From Arthrobacter sp. V1I7 (GTDB lineage: Bacteria; Actinomycetota; Actinomycetes; Actinomycetales; Micrococcaceae), in the NCBI RefSeq assembly GCF_030817015.1, contig NZ_JAUSYS010000001.1, forward strand, positions 4,340,001-4,404,000: 64,000 nucleotides of DNA, written 5' to 3'. Each line of letters starts with the position of its first letter. Positions within the stretch are counted from its first letter, which is position 1. Both the position numbers and the translations under genes were made by a program. The notes under the pieces are model-generated. The model saw only the letters and a program-made list of their open reading frames with translations. It ran no database searches and was not told the origin of the DNA. Of the stretch, positions 47,804 through 57,284 are shown one piece after another.

Positions 47804-48086
47804 CAACCCGCAGGCCTTCCGCCGTCCCGGCACGGACATGCTCTCCCCTTGCCGGGAGCACTGGGCACATTGCCAGCATGTCCATGCGCCAGGCCGAAAA
47901 CTGGACGTGTCCTCCCGGGTCAAGGGACGAACCCCCGCCCTCGCCAACCCGCAGGCCTTCCGCCGTCCCGGCACGGATATGCCCTCCCCTTGCCGCGAGC
48001 ACTGGGCACATTGCCAGCATGTCCATGCGCCGGGCCGAAAACTGGACATGTCCTCCCGGGTCAAGGGACAAACCCCCGCCCTCGCC
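47804..48086. repeat. 141-bp tandem direct repeat, two copies
   Basis: Copy 1 begins at 47804 and copy 2 at 47945, offset 141 bases, with only about seven differences by eye (roughly 95% identical). Each copy holds an internal inverted repeat: GCACGGACATGCT at 47830-47842 with AGCATGTCCATGC at 47875-47887, one mismatch. Because 141 is 47 codons and GC is high, several frames stay open, but none resembles a protein I know. It lies between the rhodanese and amidase genes. Confidence 0.9.
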
Positions 48087-48103
48087 CTCCGCCGCGCCCG
48101 CAA

Positions 48104-48133
48104 CTGCACCTGCACCTGCACCTGCACCTGCAC
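48104..48133. repeat. CTGCAC hexanucleotide repeat, five copies
   Basis: Five perfect CTGCAC units immediately upstream of the amidase start, ending about 25 bases before the probable TTG start. A short sequence repeat here could vary in number by slippage; being six bases long it would not change frame. Confidence 0.85.
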
Positions 48134-48157
48134 ACGTACGGCGGGAGCCGCGTTTCC

Positions 48158-49597
48158 TTGGCTGACCTCCACGAACTCTCGGCCGTCCAGCTGCGCGATG
48201 CCCTCCACACTGGAACCGTCTCGGCCAGGGAAGCCGCCGGGCATTTCCTCAACCGGATCGGGACCGAAAACGCGCACCTCGGCGCGTTCATCACCGTCAC
48301 GGCGGAGCAGGCCCTGAAAGACGCGGCCGCAGCGGACGAGCTCCATTCCCGCGCGACCAAGGACGGAACCGGCCTGCCGCTACTGCACGGGATGCCCGTC
48401 GCGTTCAAGGACCTGACGGACGTGGCCGGTGTGGTCACCACCCACGGCAGCGCCGCCCTGGACCACAAACCCGCCCTGGCCGACGCGGCAATCACCTCCG
48501 CGCTGAAAGGTGCCGGCATCATTTCCCTGGGCAAGACCCAGGTCCCGGAGTTCGGGCTGACCGCCTACAGCGAAAACCGGATCGCGCCGCCGTCGCGCAA
48601 CCCGCACGCGCTGAGCCGCAGTTCGGGCGGGTCCTCGGGCGGCAGCGCCGCCGCGGTGGCCGCCGGGCTGTTGCCCTTCGCCCCCGGGTCCGACGGCGGC
48701 GGTTCAGTCCGCATCCCGGCGGCCGCCTGCGGTCTGGTCGGGCTCAAGCCCGGCCGCGGGCTGGTGCCCGCCGGGGAAAGCTCCGGTGATCCCGCACGGC
48801 TGGTCGTCACTGGGCCCCTGGCGCGCACGGCTGCCGATGCGGCGCTGATGCTGGATGCGCTCGTCCCGTCGGAACCGCGCCAATCCGGGACGCCCGCGCC
48901 CGGCTATCTCGCCCTCACCGGTCGGGAACCCCGCAAGCTGCGGATCGGCGTGAGCCTGGACAGCCCGTGGCAGTTGATCTTCCCGTTCGTTCCGGACCAG
49001 GAGGCCCTCGACGCCCTGGCTGCAGGCATCGGGATGCTGGAGGCGGCAGGCCACGAAACCGCGGAGGCCTCGATCCGCTACGACAACCGGTATCCCGACG
49101 CGTTCACCACCGCCTGGACTGCCGCCGTCGGAAGCGCCCGGATCGCACCCCAACGCGAGGCTCTCCTGACGCCGCTGACCCGTACGTTCCGGCGCCGGGC
49201 CCAGCAGCGCAGCGCAGCCAAGCTCAATGAGTCGCTCGGGTTCCTGCGGTTGTTCCAACGGGACACGATTGCGCAGTACGCCGCCTGGGACCTCATCCTG
49301 ATGCCCGCACTGGCGCAGACTCCCCGGCCGGTGGGCTGGTTCACGGGGTCGGCCCACGGCGACGGCTACTGGCCGGCGGCCGAGTGGGCAGGCGACGCCG
49401 ATGGCGATTACCGCAAACAGTGCGAGTTCGCGCCGTGGTCCTCGATGGTAAACGTGTGCGGCCTGCCGGCCATCAGCATCCCGGTGCACTGGACTGGAGA
49501 CCGGAAGCGTGCCGGGCTTCCGATGGGCATCCAACTGGTCGGTCCGATGGGGTCCGAGGCGCTGCTGCTGCAGCTCGCAGCGCAGCTGGGCCACTAG
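48158..49597 (+). CDS. Amidase (amidase signature family)
   Basis: Hydrolyses an amide bond; substrate unknown. The TTG start at 48158, with GCGGGAG ten bases upstream, gives 479 residues starting at LADLHELSAVQLRDAL; the open frame continues upstream through the tandem repeats but without conserved sequence. The Ser-cisSer-Lys triad is visible: Lys in MPVAFKDLTDVAG and the two serines in RSSGGSSGGSAAAVAAG, followed by GSDGGGSVRIPAAACGLVGL. Not a GatA gene, because gatB and gatC are absent. Confidence 0.9.
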   Translation: MADLHELSAVQLRDALHTGTVSAREAAGHFLNRIGTENAHLGAFITVTAEQALKDAAAADELHSRATKDGTGLPLLHGMPVAFKDLTDVAGVVTTHGSAALDHKPALADAAITSALKGAGIISLGKTQVPEFGLTAYSENRIAPPSRNPHALSRSSGGSSGGSAAAVAAGLLPFAPGSDGGGSVRIPAAACGLVGLKPGRGLVPAGESSGDPARLVVTGPLARTAADAALMLDALVPSEPRQSGTPAPGYLALTGREPRKLRIGVSLDSPWQLIFPFVPDQEALDALAAGIGMLEAAGHETAEASIRYDNRYPDAFTTAWTAAVGSARIAPQREALLTPLTRTFRRRAQQRSAAKLNESLGFLRLFQRDTIAQYAAWDLILMPALAQTPRPVGWFTGSAHGDGYWPAAEWAGDADGDYRKQCEFAPWSSMVNVCGLPAISIPVHWTGDRKRAGLPMGIQLVGPMGSEALLLQLAAQLGH

Positions 49598-49721
49598 TTG
49601 GGACGGCGCTGGATACGCCCTCGGAGTCGATGACCCGTTCGTCCTGACCGGGCGGTGCGGGTCGATTTCTGCGGCTGACGACTTTCTTATATCTCCTGGC
49701 GCCACCGACTGCTGGTTCGGT

Positions 49722-51716
49722 TCACTTCAGGATGTAACCGGAGACATCAGCGACAATGTGCGCCGACCCGCGTGAGCTATTCGTGATTCGGACCTTGCCG
49801 TCAGCCCCCGCGGGAACCACCGCCAAGTTGGGGACTGTCTGGCCCCGCGCATAGTTCACGTTCGATGTATTCGGTCTGGATGCACCCGACGCGTACGCGG
49901 TCAACAGCCCGTAGGACGTCGTTTCTGTGACTGTCAGGTTCACCACAACTGCCGCGGGGTTTGCCGGAATCCCGTTTCTGCCCCCAACTTGGAAAGTCAC
50001 CGAACCGCCCGCGGCGACCCGACCGGAAGAGGACCGTGTGTCCAGAAAGCGTGTAGGCGTCACGGCTGCGAAGGCCCCTGCCCGGTCAGGATCGCCAGGA
50101 AGGAAATACCCCGAAACGTCCGCGACAACCTGGGTCGACCCTGCGGATGTATTCGAAACGGTGACCTTTCCATCTCTCCCTACCGGAACGACCACGAGGT
50201 TGGGCACGGTCTGCCCCGGGGCGAAATTAACGTTCGACGCATTCGGCTTGTGCGCCCCGGCGGCATGCGCGGTCAAGAAGCCGGACGACCTCGGTTCTGT
50301 AGCCGTCAGGTTCATCACTACCGCTGAGGCATCCGCGGGAATTCCAGACGTGCCGCCGACCTTGAAAGACACTGAGCCTCCTCCGGGGACGCGCCCGGGA
50401 GACAGGCGCGTATCCAAGAAACGGATTGGGTCAAGGGGTCTGAACGCTCCCGGAGATGGAGCGCCCGCTCGGAAATATGCAGAAACGTCGGCAATGATTT
50501 GCACTGAGCCGGATGAAGTATTCGACAACGTCACCCGCCCGTCGTTTCCGACAGGAACGACCGCCAGGTTTGCTGTGGTCTGCCCCGCGGCATAGTTGAC
50601 GTTGGACGCCTCCGGTCGCGCCTTCCCGGAGGCATGCGCAGTGATGAACCCAAAGGAAGTCGGCTCCGTCACGGTGAGGTTTACTACCACCGCCGATACA
50701 TCCAGGGGCATGCCCCTGACGCCCGCAACCCGGAATGAGACAGACCTGCCCCCTCCCACGCGCTGCGAAGTTAACCTGGTGTCCAGGAACCTCGTGGGCG
50801 GAATCGGGACCGCGGACGGCGCCAAGGTGTTTCGGACTGCGTCCAAGAATCCGGAAAGGTAGGTTCTGCCCAGATAGTCGACGCCCGATCTGGAGAAGTG
50901 GATCGGGTCGCCTGCATTCACGGCGCCGGCTAGGGAAGGTGCGAATCCGGTATGGGCGACGCGCTCCGGTGTCTCCCGGTGGCTCTTGTCCACATTGGCC
51001 CGGCCGGGCGCGGCCTCGATTCCCTCCAGCGACATACGCCCCACTACAAAGGGAAGCTTTGGCGCCGCCAGCCGGGACCGAAAGAATGCAATGAGCCTGT
51101 CGAGCCGGGCGCTGTATTCGGAGGTAGAAGTCGTCGAATTCTTTTCGCCCTGGTGCCAGAGAATGCCCTTGAGGGAGACTGTGCGGCCCCGCGCCCTCGC
51201 CGCAGCCATCCCCGCGAAGGTCTGCGCAACCGCCAGTGCCGGGAGGTCGAACGTGGAGGATGTTGCCGCCCCGACAGTCCAGGTGAGGGTAGCCGCAGCG
51301 TCGGTGAAGCCTGTGTCGCCGTGCGCCGCCGGGATGATAAGGACGCCGACGTTGGCTGGCTGGGTTTTTAAGTATCCGCGGGCAAAAGTCGTGGCGGGTG
51401 AGATTCCGCCGGCAGTGTCATGCATGTCCAGAGGGACCGACGCAGTCCTAAACGTGCGATTAGTCGCGCCGAACTGAAAAATGCGCGAGTCCGCCGGGTC
51501 GTCCGTGGTGCCGCTGGGAAGGCCCCGCCCCGACATGTTCGACTGCCCTACCGCCAGGAACACGTGCAGAACGGTGGGTGTCGCCGCTGCGTGCGCAGGG
51601 ACCAGTCCGGCGAGCGTCAGAGCAGAGGTTGCAAGCCCGACCAGTAATTTTCGGAAACCCCTGTCCCCCGTGTGTCCCGCGTCCGGGGGGCGACCAGACT
51701 TGCTCAAAGCAGCCAT
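49722..51716 (-). CDS. Secreted SGNH/sialate O-acetylesterase-like protein with three C-terminal repeats
   Basis: 664 residues. A signal peptide (about 20-44, cleavage after AHA) leads to a carbohydrate-esterase domain of the SASA type: nucleophile Ser59 in FLAVGQSNMSGRG, the block ILWHQGEKNS (186-195) and a C-terminal IHFSRSGVDYLG. Residues 306-664 are three copies of a roughly 118-residue domain, each opening RFLDTR, then GGSVSF-like, AVVVNLTVTE-like, SNVNYA-like and ending DVSGYF-like. Such repeats occur in secreted actinobacterial wall-associated enzymes. It probably deacetylates a surface or environmental polysaccharide (inference). Confidence 0.85.
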   Translation of the reverse strand: MAALSKSGRPPDAGHTGDRGFRKLLVGLATSALTLAGLVPAHAAATPTVLHVFLAVGQSNMSGRGLPSGTTDDPADSRIFQFGATNRTFRTASVPLDMHDTAGGISPATTFARGYLKTQPANVGVLIIPAAHGDTGFTDAAATLTWTVGAATSSTFDLPALAVAQTFAGMAAARARGRTVSLKGILWHQGEKNSTTSTSEYSARLDRLIAFFRSRLAAPKLPFVVGRMSLEGIEAAPGRANVDKSHRETPERVAHTGFAPSLAGAVNAGDPIHFSRSGVDYLGRTYLSGFLDAVRNTLAPSAVPIPPTRFLDTRLTSQRVGGGRSVSFRVAGVRGMPLDVSAVVVNLTVTEPTSFGFITAHASGKARPEASNVNYAAGQTTANLAVVPVGNDGRVTLSNTSSGSVQIIADVSAYFRAGAPSPGAFRPLDPIRFLDTRLSPGRVPGGGSVSFKVGGTSGIPADASAVVMNLTATEPRSSGFLTAHAAGAHKPNASNVNFAPGQTVPNLVVVPVGRDGKVTVSNTSAGSTQVVADVSGYFLPGDPDRAGAFAAVTPTRFLDTRSSSGRVAAGGSVTFQVGGRNGIPANPAAVVVNLTVTETTSYGLLTAYASGASRPNTSNVNYARGQTVPNLAVVPAGADGKVRITNSSRGSAHIVADVSGYILK

Positions 51717-51912
51717 AAGTCCAAGTCTCGTTCAAGCAACTTGGAATTTCCTTGGGCTTCGGGTGGACCGATGGATGATCAGCTGCCACTGGCGAGATCT
51801 CAGCGAGCTTCGAGAGGCGCGCCGGAACGGCCACCTTGACCGCCAAATGGACCCTGGGACGGCCGACGGCTATCGTTCACACCAACCACCACACGGGCGA
51901 TGAGAGGGATCG

Positions 51913-53022
51913 ATGAAGATCACCGGTGCAGTACTTGAGGAAATTGGCCGGCCGCGCCCGTTTGCGGATTCCAGGCCGATCAGCATCTCGGAGCTGGAGC
52001 TGGGCGGTCCCGGGCCCACGGAGATCCTGGTCCGGCTCGAAGCCGCCGGCATTTGCCATTCGGACCTGAGCGTTGTGGACGGCAACCGGGTTCGCCCGGT
52101 GCCGATGCTCCTGGGCCACGAGGCGGCAGGACGCGTCGTCGAGGTCGGCTCCGAGGTTACCGACCTCGAACCGGGCCAGCGCGTAGTCATGTCCTTCCTG
52201 CCCCGGTGCGAAAAATGCGAGAACTGCGCCGCGGACGGCCGGCTGCCCTGCACCGCCGGATCGAGAAGCAACAATGAGGGAACGCTGCTCCATGGTTCAA
52301 CCCACTTGAGCCGCGCGGACGAAAAGGTCCACCACCACCTGGGCGTCTCCGGATTCGCCACCCACGCCGTCGTGGACCGGGCCTCGGCCGTGCCGGTCGG
52401 CGACGACATCCCCGCGGAAGTCGCCGCCGTACTGGGCTGCGCCGTGCTCACCGGCGGCGGTGCCGTCCTCAACGCGGCCCGCCCGGAAACCAAGGACAGC
52501 ATCATGATCGTGGGCCTCGGCGGCGTCGGCATGGCCGCCCTGATCACGGCTATCTCCCAGGGCATCTCCCGAATCGTCGCCGTGGACACCTTCGAGGCGA
52601 AACTCGAACACGCCCGCCGGCTGGGAGCCCACGAGGCGTACACCCCGCAGCAGGTCCTCGAGGACGGCATCAAGGCCCGGTATGTAATCGAATGCGCCGG
52701 CAATCCCCGCGCGTTCGAAACCGCCTTCGCCGCCACCGCCGTCGGCGGAACCACGATCACCGCAGGCCTGCCCTCCCCGGAAGCCCGGGCCTCGATCTCC
52801 CCGCTGACCGTCACGGCGGAAGCGCGGACGATCGTCGGCAGCTACCTCGGCTCCGCCGTTCCGTCCCGGGACATCCCCAAATACGCCCAGCTCTGGCGCG
52901 AAGGGAAGCTGCCGGTCGAGGAACTGATTTCCAAGCGGATCGGCCTGGCCGACATCAACGAGGCCATGGACCAGCTCGCCGACGGCAAGGCCGTCCGCCA
53001 GGTCATCATTTTCGACGCCTGA
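51913..53022 (+). CDS. Zinc-dependent alcohol dehydrogenase (MDR family)
   Basis: 369-residue medium-chain dehydrogenase. Catalytic zinc ligands are Cys48 (AAGICHSDLS) and His69-Glu70 (LLGHEAAG); structural-zinc cysteines are 99, 102, 105 and 113 in CEKCENCAADGRLPC. The NAD-binding loop is VGLGGVGMAALI. The sequence resembles the class III-like/aryl alcohol branch. Convergent with the uxaA operon; a role in sugar-acid metabolism is possible from position only. Confidence 0.9.
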   Translation: MKITGAVLEEIGRPRPFADSRPISISELELGGPGPTEILVRLEAAGICHSDLSVVDGNRVRPVPMLLGHEAAGRVVEVGSEVTDLEPGQRVVMSFLPRCEKCENCAADGRLPCTAGSRSNNEGTLLHGSTHLSRADEKVHHHLGVSGFATHAVVDRASAVPVGDDIPAEVAAVLGCAVLTGGGAVLNAARPETKDSIMIVGLGGVGMAALITAISQGISRIVAVDTFEAKLEHARRLGAHEAYTPQQVLEDGIKARYVIECAGNPRAFETAFAATAVGGTTITAGLPSPEARASISPLTVTAEARTIVGSYLGSAVPSRDIPKYAQLWREGKLPVEELISKRIGLADINEAMDQLADGKAVRQVIIFDA

Positions 53023-53205
53023 CAGCCCATCCGCCGCCAGCCCAATCGCTGGAACGCTGCGCGGTCGCCGGAAGTTTCGAGCGAGCCCGCAGCGTTTGGG
53101 CGAACCCGCATATTTCCGGCGAACTCGGCACAGGCGAACTCGGCACGGGGTCGCCGGGCATCGAAAACAGGGCGAGGCACTGCCGGTTAGCCTCGGCCAC
53201 GACGC

Positions 53206-53350
53206 TGCTGCGCACTCCGCCCGCCGCCAGCGCGGAGGTGACCGGTGCATGTTGAGCGGCATGCCGCGCCCGGAGCACGGCTACGACCGGATTGCGGAGC
53301 AGGATCCGGCTGGGCGGCGGGCGCTCTACGATTCCGAGGTCCGCGCTCAT
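53206..53350 (-). pseudogene. eda: KDPG/KDPGal aldolase, N-terminal stub only
   Basis: The ATG at 53350 overlaps the uxaA stop (ATGA), as expected of a functional operon gene. The first 48 residues read like 2-keto-3-deoxy-6-phosphogluconate aldolase, with RILLRNPVVAVLRARHAAQH and APVTSALAAGGVRS, after which the expected IELTLTTP-type strand is absent and the sequence becomes unrelated. The remaining roughly 160 residues, including the Schiff-base lysine, are missing. The break lies near 53205, before the alcohol dehydrogenase 3' end. The downstream 53023-53205 shows only a short 15-base duplication. Confidence 0.65.
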
Positions 53351-54894
53351 GTCACTGTCCCTAGTTGCCATGGCACAAACTCCTCCTGTCCGAGGTCAAG
53401 TTCTTCGCTGACCGTCTGTTCGCCCGACGCCACCGCGAGGATCCGGGCGAAAATCTGCTCGCCCACCTCCTGGACGGTCGCGTCGCCGTCCACGATGACG
53501 CCGCAATTCAGATCCAGGTCTTCCGGCATCCTGTTGTACAGCTCAGTGTTGGTGCCGAGCTTAATGCTGGGCACGGGCTTGCAGCCGAACACCGATCCGC
53601 GGCCCGTGGTGAAACACACCACGTTGGCGCCACCGGCCACGATGCCGGTAACCGAGACGGGATCGTAGCCGGGAGTGTCCATGAAGACGAGACCGCGGCT
53701 CGTGATGGGTTCGGCGTAGCCGTAGACGCCGGACAGTTCCGCCTGCCCGGCCTTGGCGACCGCGCCCAGGGACTTCTCCAGGATGGTGGTCAGGCCACCG
53801 GCTTTGTTTCCGGGCGAGGGGTTGTTATCCAGGCTCCCTCCGCCGGCGGTGGTGTATTCCTGCCACCAAACGAGCTGGTCCAGCAGCCGCTGCCCTACCT
53901 CGGGCGCGACGGCCCGTCGGGTCAGCAGATGCTCAGCGCCGAAAACCTCGGGGGTTTCGGCCAGTACGGAGGTCCCGCCGTAGGCAACGAGCAGGTCCGA
54001 GGCGACGCCGAGTGCAGGGTTGGCGGTGATGCCCGAGTACCCGTCCGAGCCGCCGCAGTTGAGGCCCAGAACCAGCTCGGAAACGTCTACGGTCTCCCGC
54101 TGGAGCTGGTTGATGGACGGCAGCATCCCCTGGATTAGGCCCACCCCGGCTTTGACCGTTGCCCGGATGCCTCCAGAGTCCTGGATGGTGAGCCGTTCGA
54201 TGAACCGGGCCGAGGTGTCCGCGTCCAGGAAGCGTTCCGTTTGCAGCATCTCGCAGCCCAGTCCCAGGACCAGGAGCCCGGCGAAGTTTGGGTGATGGGC
54301 ATAGCCGCGAAGCGTGCGGACCAGGACTTCCGCGCCGGCGCTGCCGAGCACCATGCCGCAGCCGCTCCCGTGCGTGAGTGCGAAGACGCCGTCCACATTC
54401 GGGAACGCATCCAGTGCGGCCCCGCGGAACTGGTCCGCGATCATCCGGGCCGTGCTCGCCGAGCAGTTGACCGAAGTCAGGATCCCCACGTAGTTGCGCG
54501 TACCGGCCTTCCCGTTGGCGCGGCGGTACCCCTGGAACGTGGGACGCGGGCCGGCCGGCGCCTGCGGTGTGACGCGGGAGGTGCCGAATTCGTAGTCTTG
54601 CCGGACCTGGTCCATGCCGAGGTTGTGGGTGTGGACATGGTCTCCTCGGCGGATCTGGGTCAGGGCTCGGCCGATCGACTGCCCGTACTTGTGCACGGCT
54701 GCCCCGGCCGGCATGTCAGCGAGCGCAATTTTGTGTCCCCGGGGCACGTTGGCGCGCACCTCCACGGCGGGTCCCGCTTCGGTCTCCAGGACCGTGCCGG
54801 ACGCCAGATCGCGGGTGGCGACACCCACCTCGTCGCTTTCGGCGAGCCGGAGCACACTGTTTTCAAGTGTCATCGGCGGAGCGGTTGCCTTCAC
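53347..54894 (-). CDS. uxaA: UxaA family altronate dehydratase/hydrolase
   Basis: 515 residues from a GTG at 54894 that overlaps the manD stop (GTGA); an ATG at 54873 is an alternative. The N-terminal SAF domain contains [20 protein letters not shown], and the large UxaA domain begins [20 protein letters not shown] with further conserved cysteines in [21 protein letters not shown] and [13 protein letters not shown]. It dehydrates altronate (galacturonate branch) to 2-keto-3-deoxygluconate, though galactarate dehydratase-type activity cannot be excluded. Middle gene of manD-uxaA-eda. Confidence 0.9.
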   Translation of the reverse strand: MKATAPPMTLENSVLRLAESDEVGVATRDLASGTVLETEAGPAVEVRANVPRGHKIALADMPAGAAVHKYGQSIGRALTQIRRGDHVHTHNLGMDQVRQDYEFGTSRVTPQAPAGPRPTFQGYRRANGKAGTRNYVGILTSVNCSASTARMIADQFRGAALDAFPNVDGVFALTHGSGCGMVLGSAGAEVLVRTLRGYAHHPNFAGLLVLGLGCEMLQTERFLDADTSARFIERLTIQDSGGIRATVKAGVGLIQGMLPSINQLQRETVDVSELVLGLNCGGSDGYSGITANPALGVASDLLVAYGGTSVLAETPEVFGAEHLLTRRAVAPEVGQRLLDQLVWWQEYTTAGGGSLDNNPSPGNKAGGLTTILEKSLGAVAKAGQAELSGVYGYAEPITSRGLVFMDTPGYDPVSVTGIVAGGANVVCFTTGRGSVFGCKPVPSIKLGTNTELYNRMPEDLDLNCGVIVDGDATVQEVGEQIFARILAVASGEQTVSEELDLGQEEFVPWQLGTVT

Positions 54895-56117
54895 CAGTCA
54901 TGCACCGTCCCGTCAACCAGGCGGGCCGCCGGAAGATAGGCCGGCGTGTACTCAAAGCCCGCAGCCAGTTCGTCGTCGTAGTCGACGCCGAGGCCGGGAT
55001 TGTCCCCGGGATGCAGCAGCCCGTCGATAAAGGTGTAGCTGGTCCGGAACAGCTCCAGGGTCTCCTCGGAGTGCTTCATGTATTCCTGAATGCCGAAGTT
55101 GTGGATGGCCAGGCCCAGGTGAAGCTGGGCCGCCTGGCCCACCGGCGAGATGTCAGTGGGCCCGTGGAAGCCCGACTTGATCTGGTAGATCGCGGCGAAG
55201 TCCATCAGCTTGCGCAGTGCAGTGATGCCGCCCGTGTGGGTGACCGCCGAGCGGACGTAGTCGATAAGTTGTTCGGTGATGAGCGTCTGGTAGTCGAAGA
55301 CGCTGTTGAACACTTCGCCGATCGCCAAGGGGGTGGTGGTCTGGGACCGCACCCGCCGCATGCCCTCCTGGTTCTCGCCCGGGGTGCAGTCCTCCAGCCA
55401 GAAAAGGTCGTAGGGTTCAAGGCTCTTTCCCAGCGACGCCGCCTGGTTGGGCGTCATCCGGTGATGGCCGTCGTGCAGCAGGATGAGCTCCGGACCGAAC
55501 TTCTCCCGGACGCTCTTGAACACCTCAGGCACGTGGCGGAGGTAGGCGCGCGTGTCCCAGATTTCCTCGGCCGGGAGCGGAAGCCGTTTGGCGGGCTCGT
55601 AGTCGTACCGCTGCCCGGGCCGCTGGTCGGTGGCGACGCCGTAGATCTGGCCCAGCCCCGGCACCCCGGTCTGGATCCGGATCGCCTTGAACCCCTGGTC
55701 CAGGTGGTTCTGCACCGAGACGCACAGGGAATCGACGTCGGATCCGGACGCGTGCCCGTAGGCCAGGCATCCTATGCGGGAGGCGCCGCCGAGCAGCTGG
55801 TAGAGCGGCAGGCCGGCCACTTTGGCCTTGATGTCCCAGAGGGCGACGTCGACGGCGGCAATCGCCGCCATCGTGATCGGCCCGCGGCGCCAGTAGGCAC
55901 TCCGGTAGAGGAACTGCCACGCGTCCTCGATTTTCGCCTCGTCCCGGCCGATCAGGAGCGGGACCACATGCTCCGTGAGGTAGGCGCTGACGGCCAGTTC
56001 GCGGCCGTTGACGGTGGCGTCGCCTAGCCCCACCACGCCGTCCTCCGTGGTGATGCGCAGCGTCACAAAATTCCGTCCCGGGCTGCTGATCAGGACTTCG
56101 ACCGAACGTATCGTCAT
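54891..56117 (-). CDS. manD: D-mannonate dehydratase, enolase superfamily (ManD)
   Basis: Mg-dependent enolase-superfamily dehydratase of 408 residues. N-terminal lid [20 protein letters not shown], then the barrel with [36 protein letters not shown] and [18 protein letters not shown] carrying the metal ligands, and the C-terminal [19 protein letters not shown] typical of ManD. Acts in the glucuronate branch, mannonate to 2-keto-3-deoxygluconate. The start lies 15 bases after the uxaC remnant stop. Confidence 0.92.
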   Translation of the reverse strand: MTIRSVEVLISSPGRNFVTLRITTEDGVVGLGDATVNGRELAVSAYLTEHVVPLLIGRDEAKIEDAWQFLYRSAYWRRGPITMAAIAAVDVALWDIKAKVAGLPLYQLLGGASRIGCLAYGHASGSDVDSLCVSVQNHLDQGFKAIRIQTGVPGLGQIYGVATDQRPGQRYDYEPAKRLPLPAEEIWDTRAYLRHVPEVFKSVREKFGPELILLHDGHHRMTPNQAASLGKSLEPYDLFWLEDCTPGENQEGMRRVRSQTTTPLAIGEVFNSVFDYQTLITEQLIDYVRSAVTHTGGITALRKLMDFAAIYQIKSGFHGPTDISPVGQAAQLHLGLAIHNFGIQEYMKHSEETLELFRTSYTFIDGLLHPGDNPGLGVDYDDELAAGFEYTPAYLPAARLVDGTVHDW

Positions 56118-56132
56118 GGTGTTCCTTCGGGA

Positions 56133-56720
56133 TCAGTTGCGGGCCGCATAGGACTGCAACGGCAGGTTGTAGGTGAGGTCGACGGCGGTCTCCACGGCTT
56201 CCGCAAGGCCCAGCCGCCCTTCGGTCACCAGCCGGGCGAGGTAGCCGGAATCGATGCGGCGTGACAGATCATGGCGTGCCGGAATGGAGGCCAGGGCCCG
56301 GGTGTCGTCGACGAAACCGCTGGTGTTGTAGAACCCGGCGGTCTCTACCGCGGATTCCCGGAAACGCCGCATCTGTTCAGGACTGTCCAGGAACCACCAG
56401 GGCGCGCCGAGCTTCATCGCGGGATAGCAGCCGGCGAGGGGCGCCAGTTCACGCGAGTACACCGTTTCGTCGGTGGTAAACGCTATGAAACGGAAGGTCT
56501 TGTCCATACCGAAGCTATCCAGCAGCGGCCGCAGGGACCGCGTGAACTCAACCTTGACGGGGATGTCGAACCCTTTGTCCGGTCCGTAGGAGTCATGTAC
56601 CTCGCGGCAGTGGTTGCGGAGCACCCCCGGGTGGAGCTGCATCACGAGGCCGTCCTCAACGGACATGCGTGCCATCTCGTAGAGCATGCTCCCGGAGAAG
56701 GCCTGCGCCTCCTCCACCAG
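56133..56720 (-). pseudogene. uxaC: Glucuronate isomerase, C-terminal part only
   Basis: About 195 C-terminal residues of uronate isomerase, from EEAQAFSGSMLYEMARMSVE through VMQLHPGVLRNHCREVHDSY and GAPWWFLDSPEQMRRFRESA to the natural C-terminus. The family is about 470 residues, so roughly 270 N-terminal residues, including the metal-binding histidines, are absent. Upstream of about 56720 the DNA belongs to a LacI-type regulator on the other strand. The two genes were divergent; one deletion removed both 5' parts and their shared promoter region. Confidence 0.82.
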
Positions 56721-56721
56721 G

Positions 56722-57284
56722 CGCTCGAGCACCTGCACGCCCTGGGGCACCGGTTCGTGGGCTACGCCGGCGGCCCCACCGGCTCGTGGTCGGACCGGCA
56801 GCGCCGTCTCGGCATCCAGCAGGCCGCCCCCGAACTCGCAGGGCTGGAGGTCCGGTCGCTGGGGTCCTTCGCCCCGGTCTTCGGCGGCGGGCAGTCCGCA
56901 GCTGATCTCGCCGTGGCGGCCGGAGTGACAGCCGTCCTCGCATACAACGACCTCGTGGCGCTGGGCATCATCGCCCGGCTCAGTGCCCGCCGCATCAGTG
57001 TTCCCGACGAGTTGAGCGTGGTCGGCATCGACGACATCAACGCCGCCACCCTTGTCTCGCCGGCCCTCACTACGGTGCGGGCGCCCCTGCGCAAGGTGGG
57101 CAGCGCCGCCGTCGACCGTCTCATCGACAGCCTCGATCCCACGTCTGATTCCCGTCCCGCCGAATACCTGCCGATCGAGCTTGTGGTCCGGCAGTCCACG
57201 TCCGTACCCCGGTCCCCCGCACCAGAGCGTCCGTCCGGCAATGTTGCCGGACGCAATGAAAGGAAATCCCATGCGAGCATCTAG
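56722..57284 (+). pseudogene. LacI-family regulator, C-terminal part only
   Basis: About 185 residues of the ligand-binding domain: HLHALGHRFVGYAGGPTGSW, AVLAYNDLVALGIIARLSAR and PDELSVVGIDDINAATLVSP, then the usual C-terminal ELVVRQST. The N-terminal DNA-binding helix-turn-helix and half of the sugar-binding domain are missing. Without them it cannot repress. Its stop overlaps the start of the solute-binding protein gene by 14 bases, so it originally led the importer operon and likely responded to a hexuronate or related sugar. Confidence 0.85.

Noticed and set aside
47661..48346. Protein-coding genes within the 141-bp tandem repeat
   Set aside because: Frames are open on both strands and none has a conserved domain or good ribosome site; openness follows from high GC and the 47-codon period.
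48158..49597. GatA subunit of the tRNA amidotransferase
   Set aside because: The amidase signature fits many families, and gatB and gatC are not adjacent.
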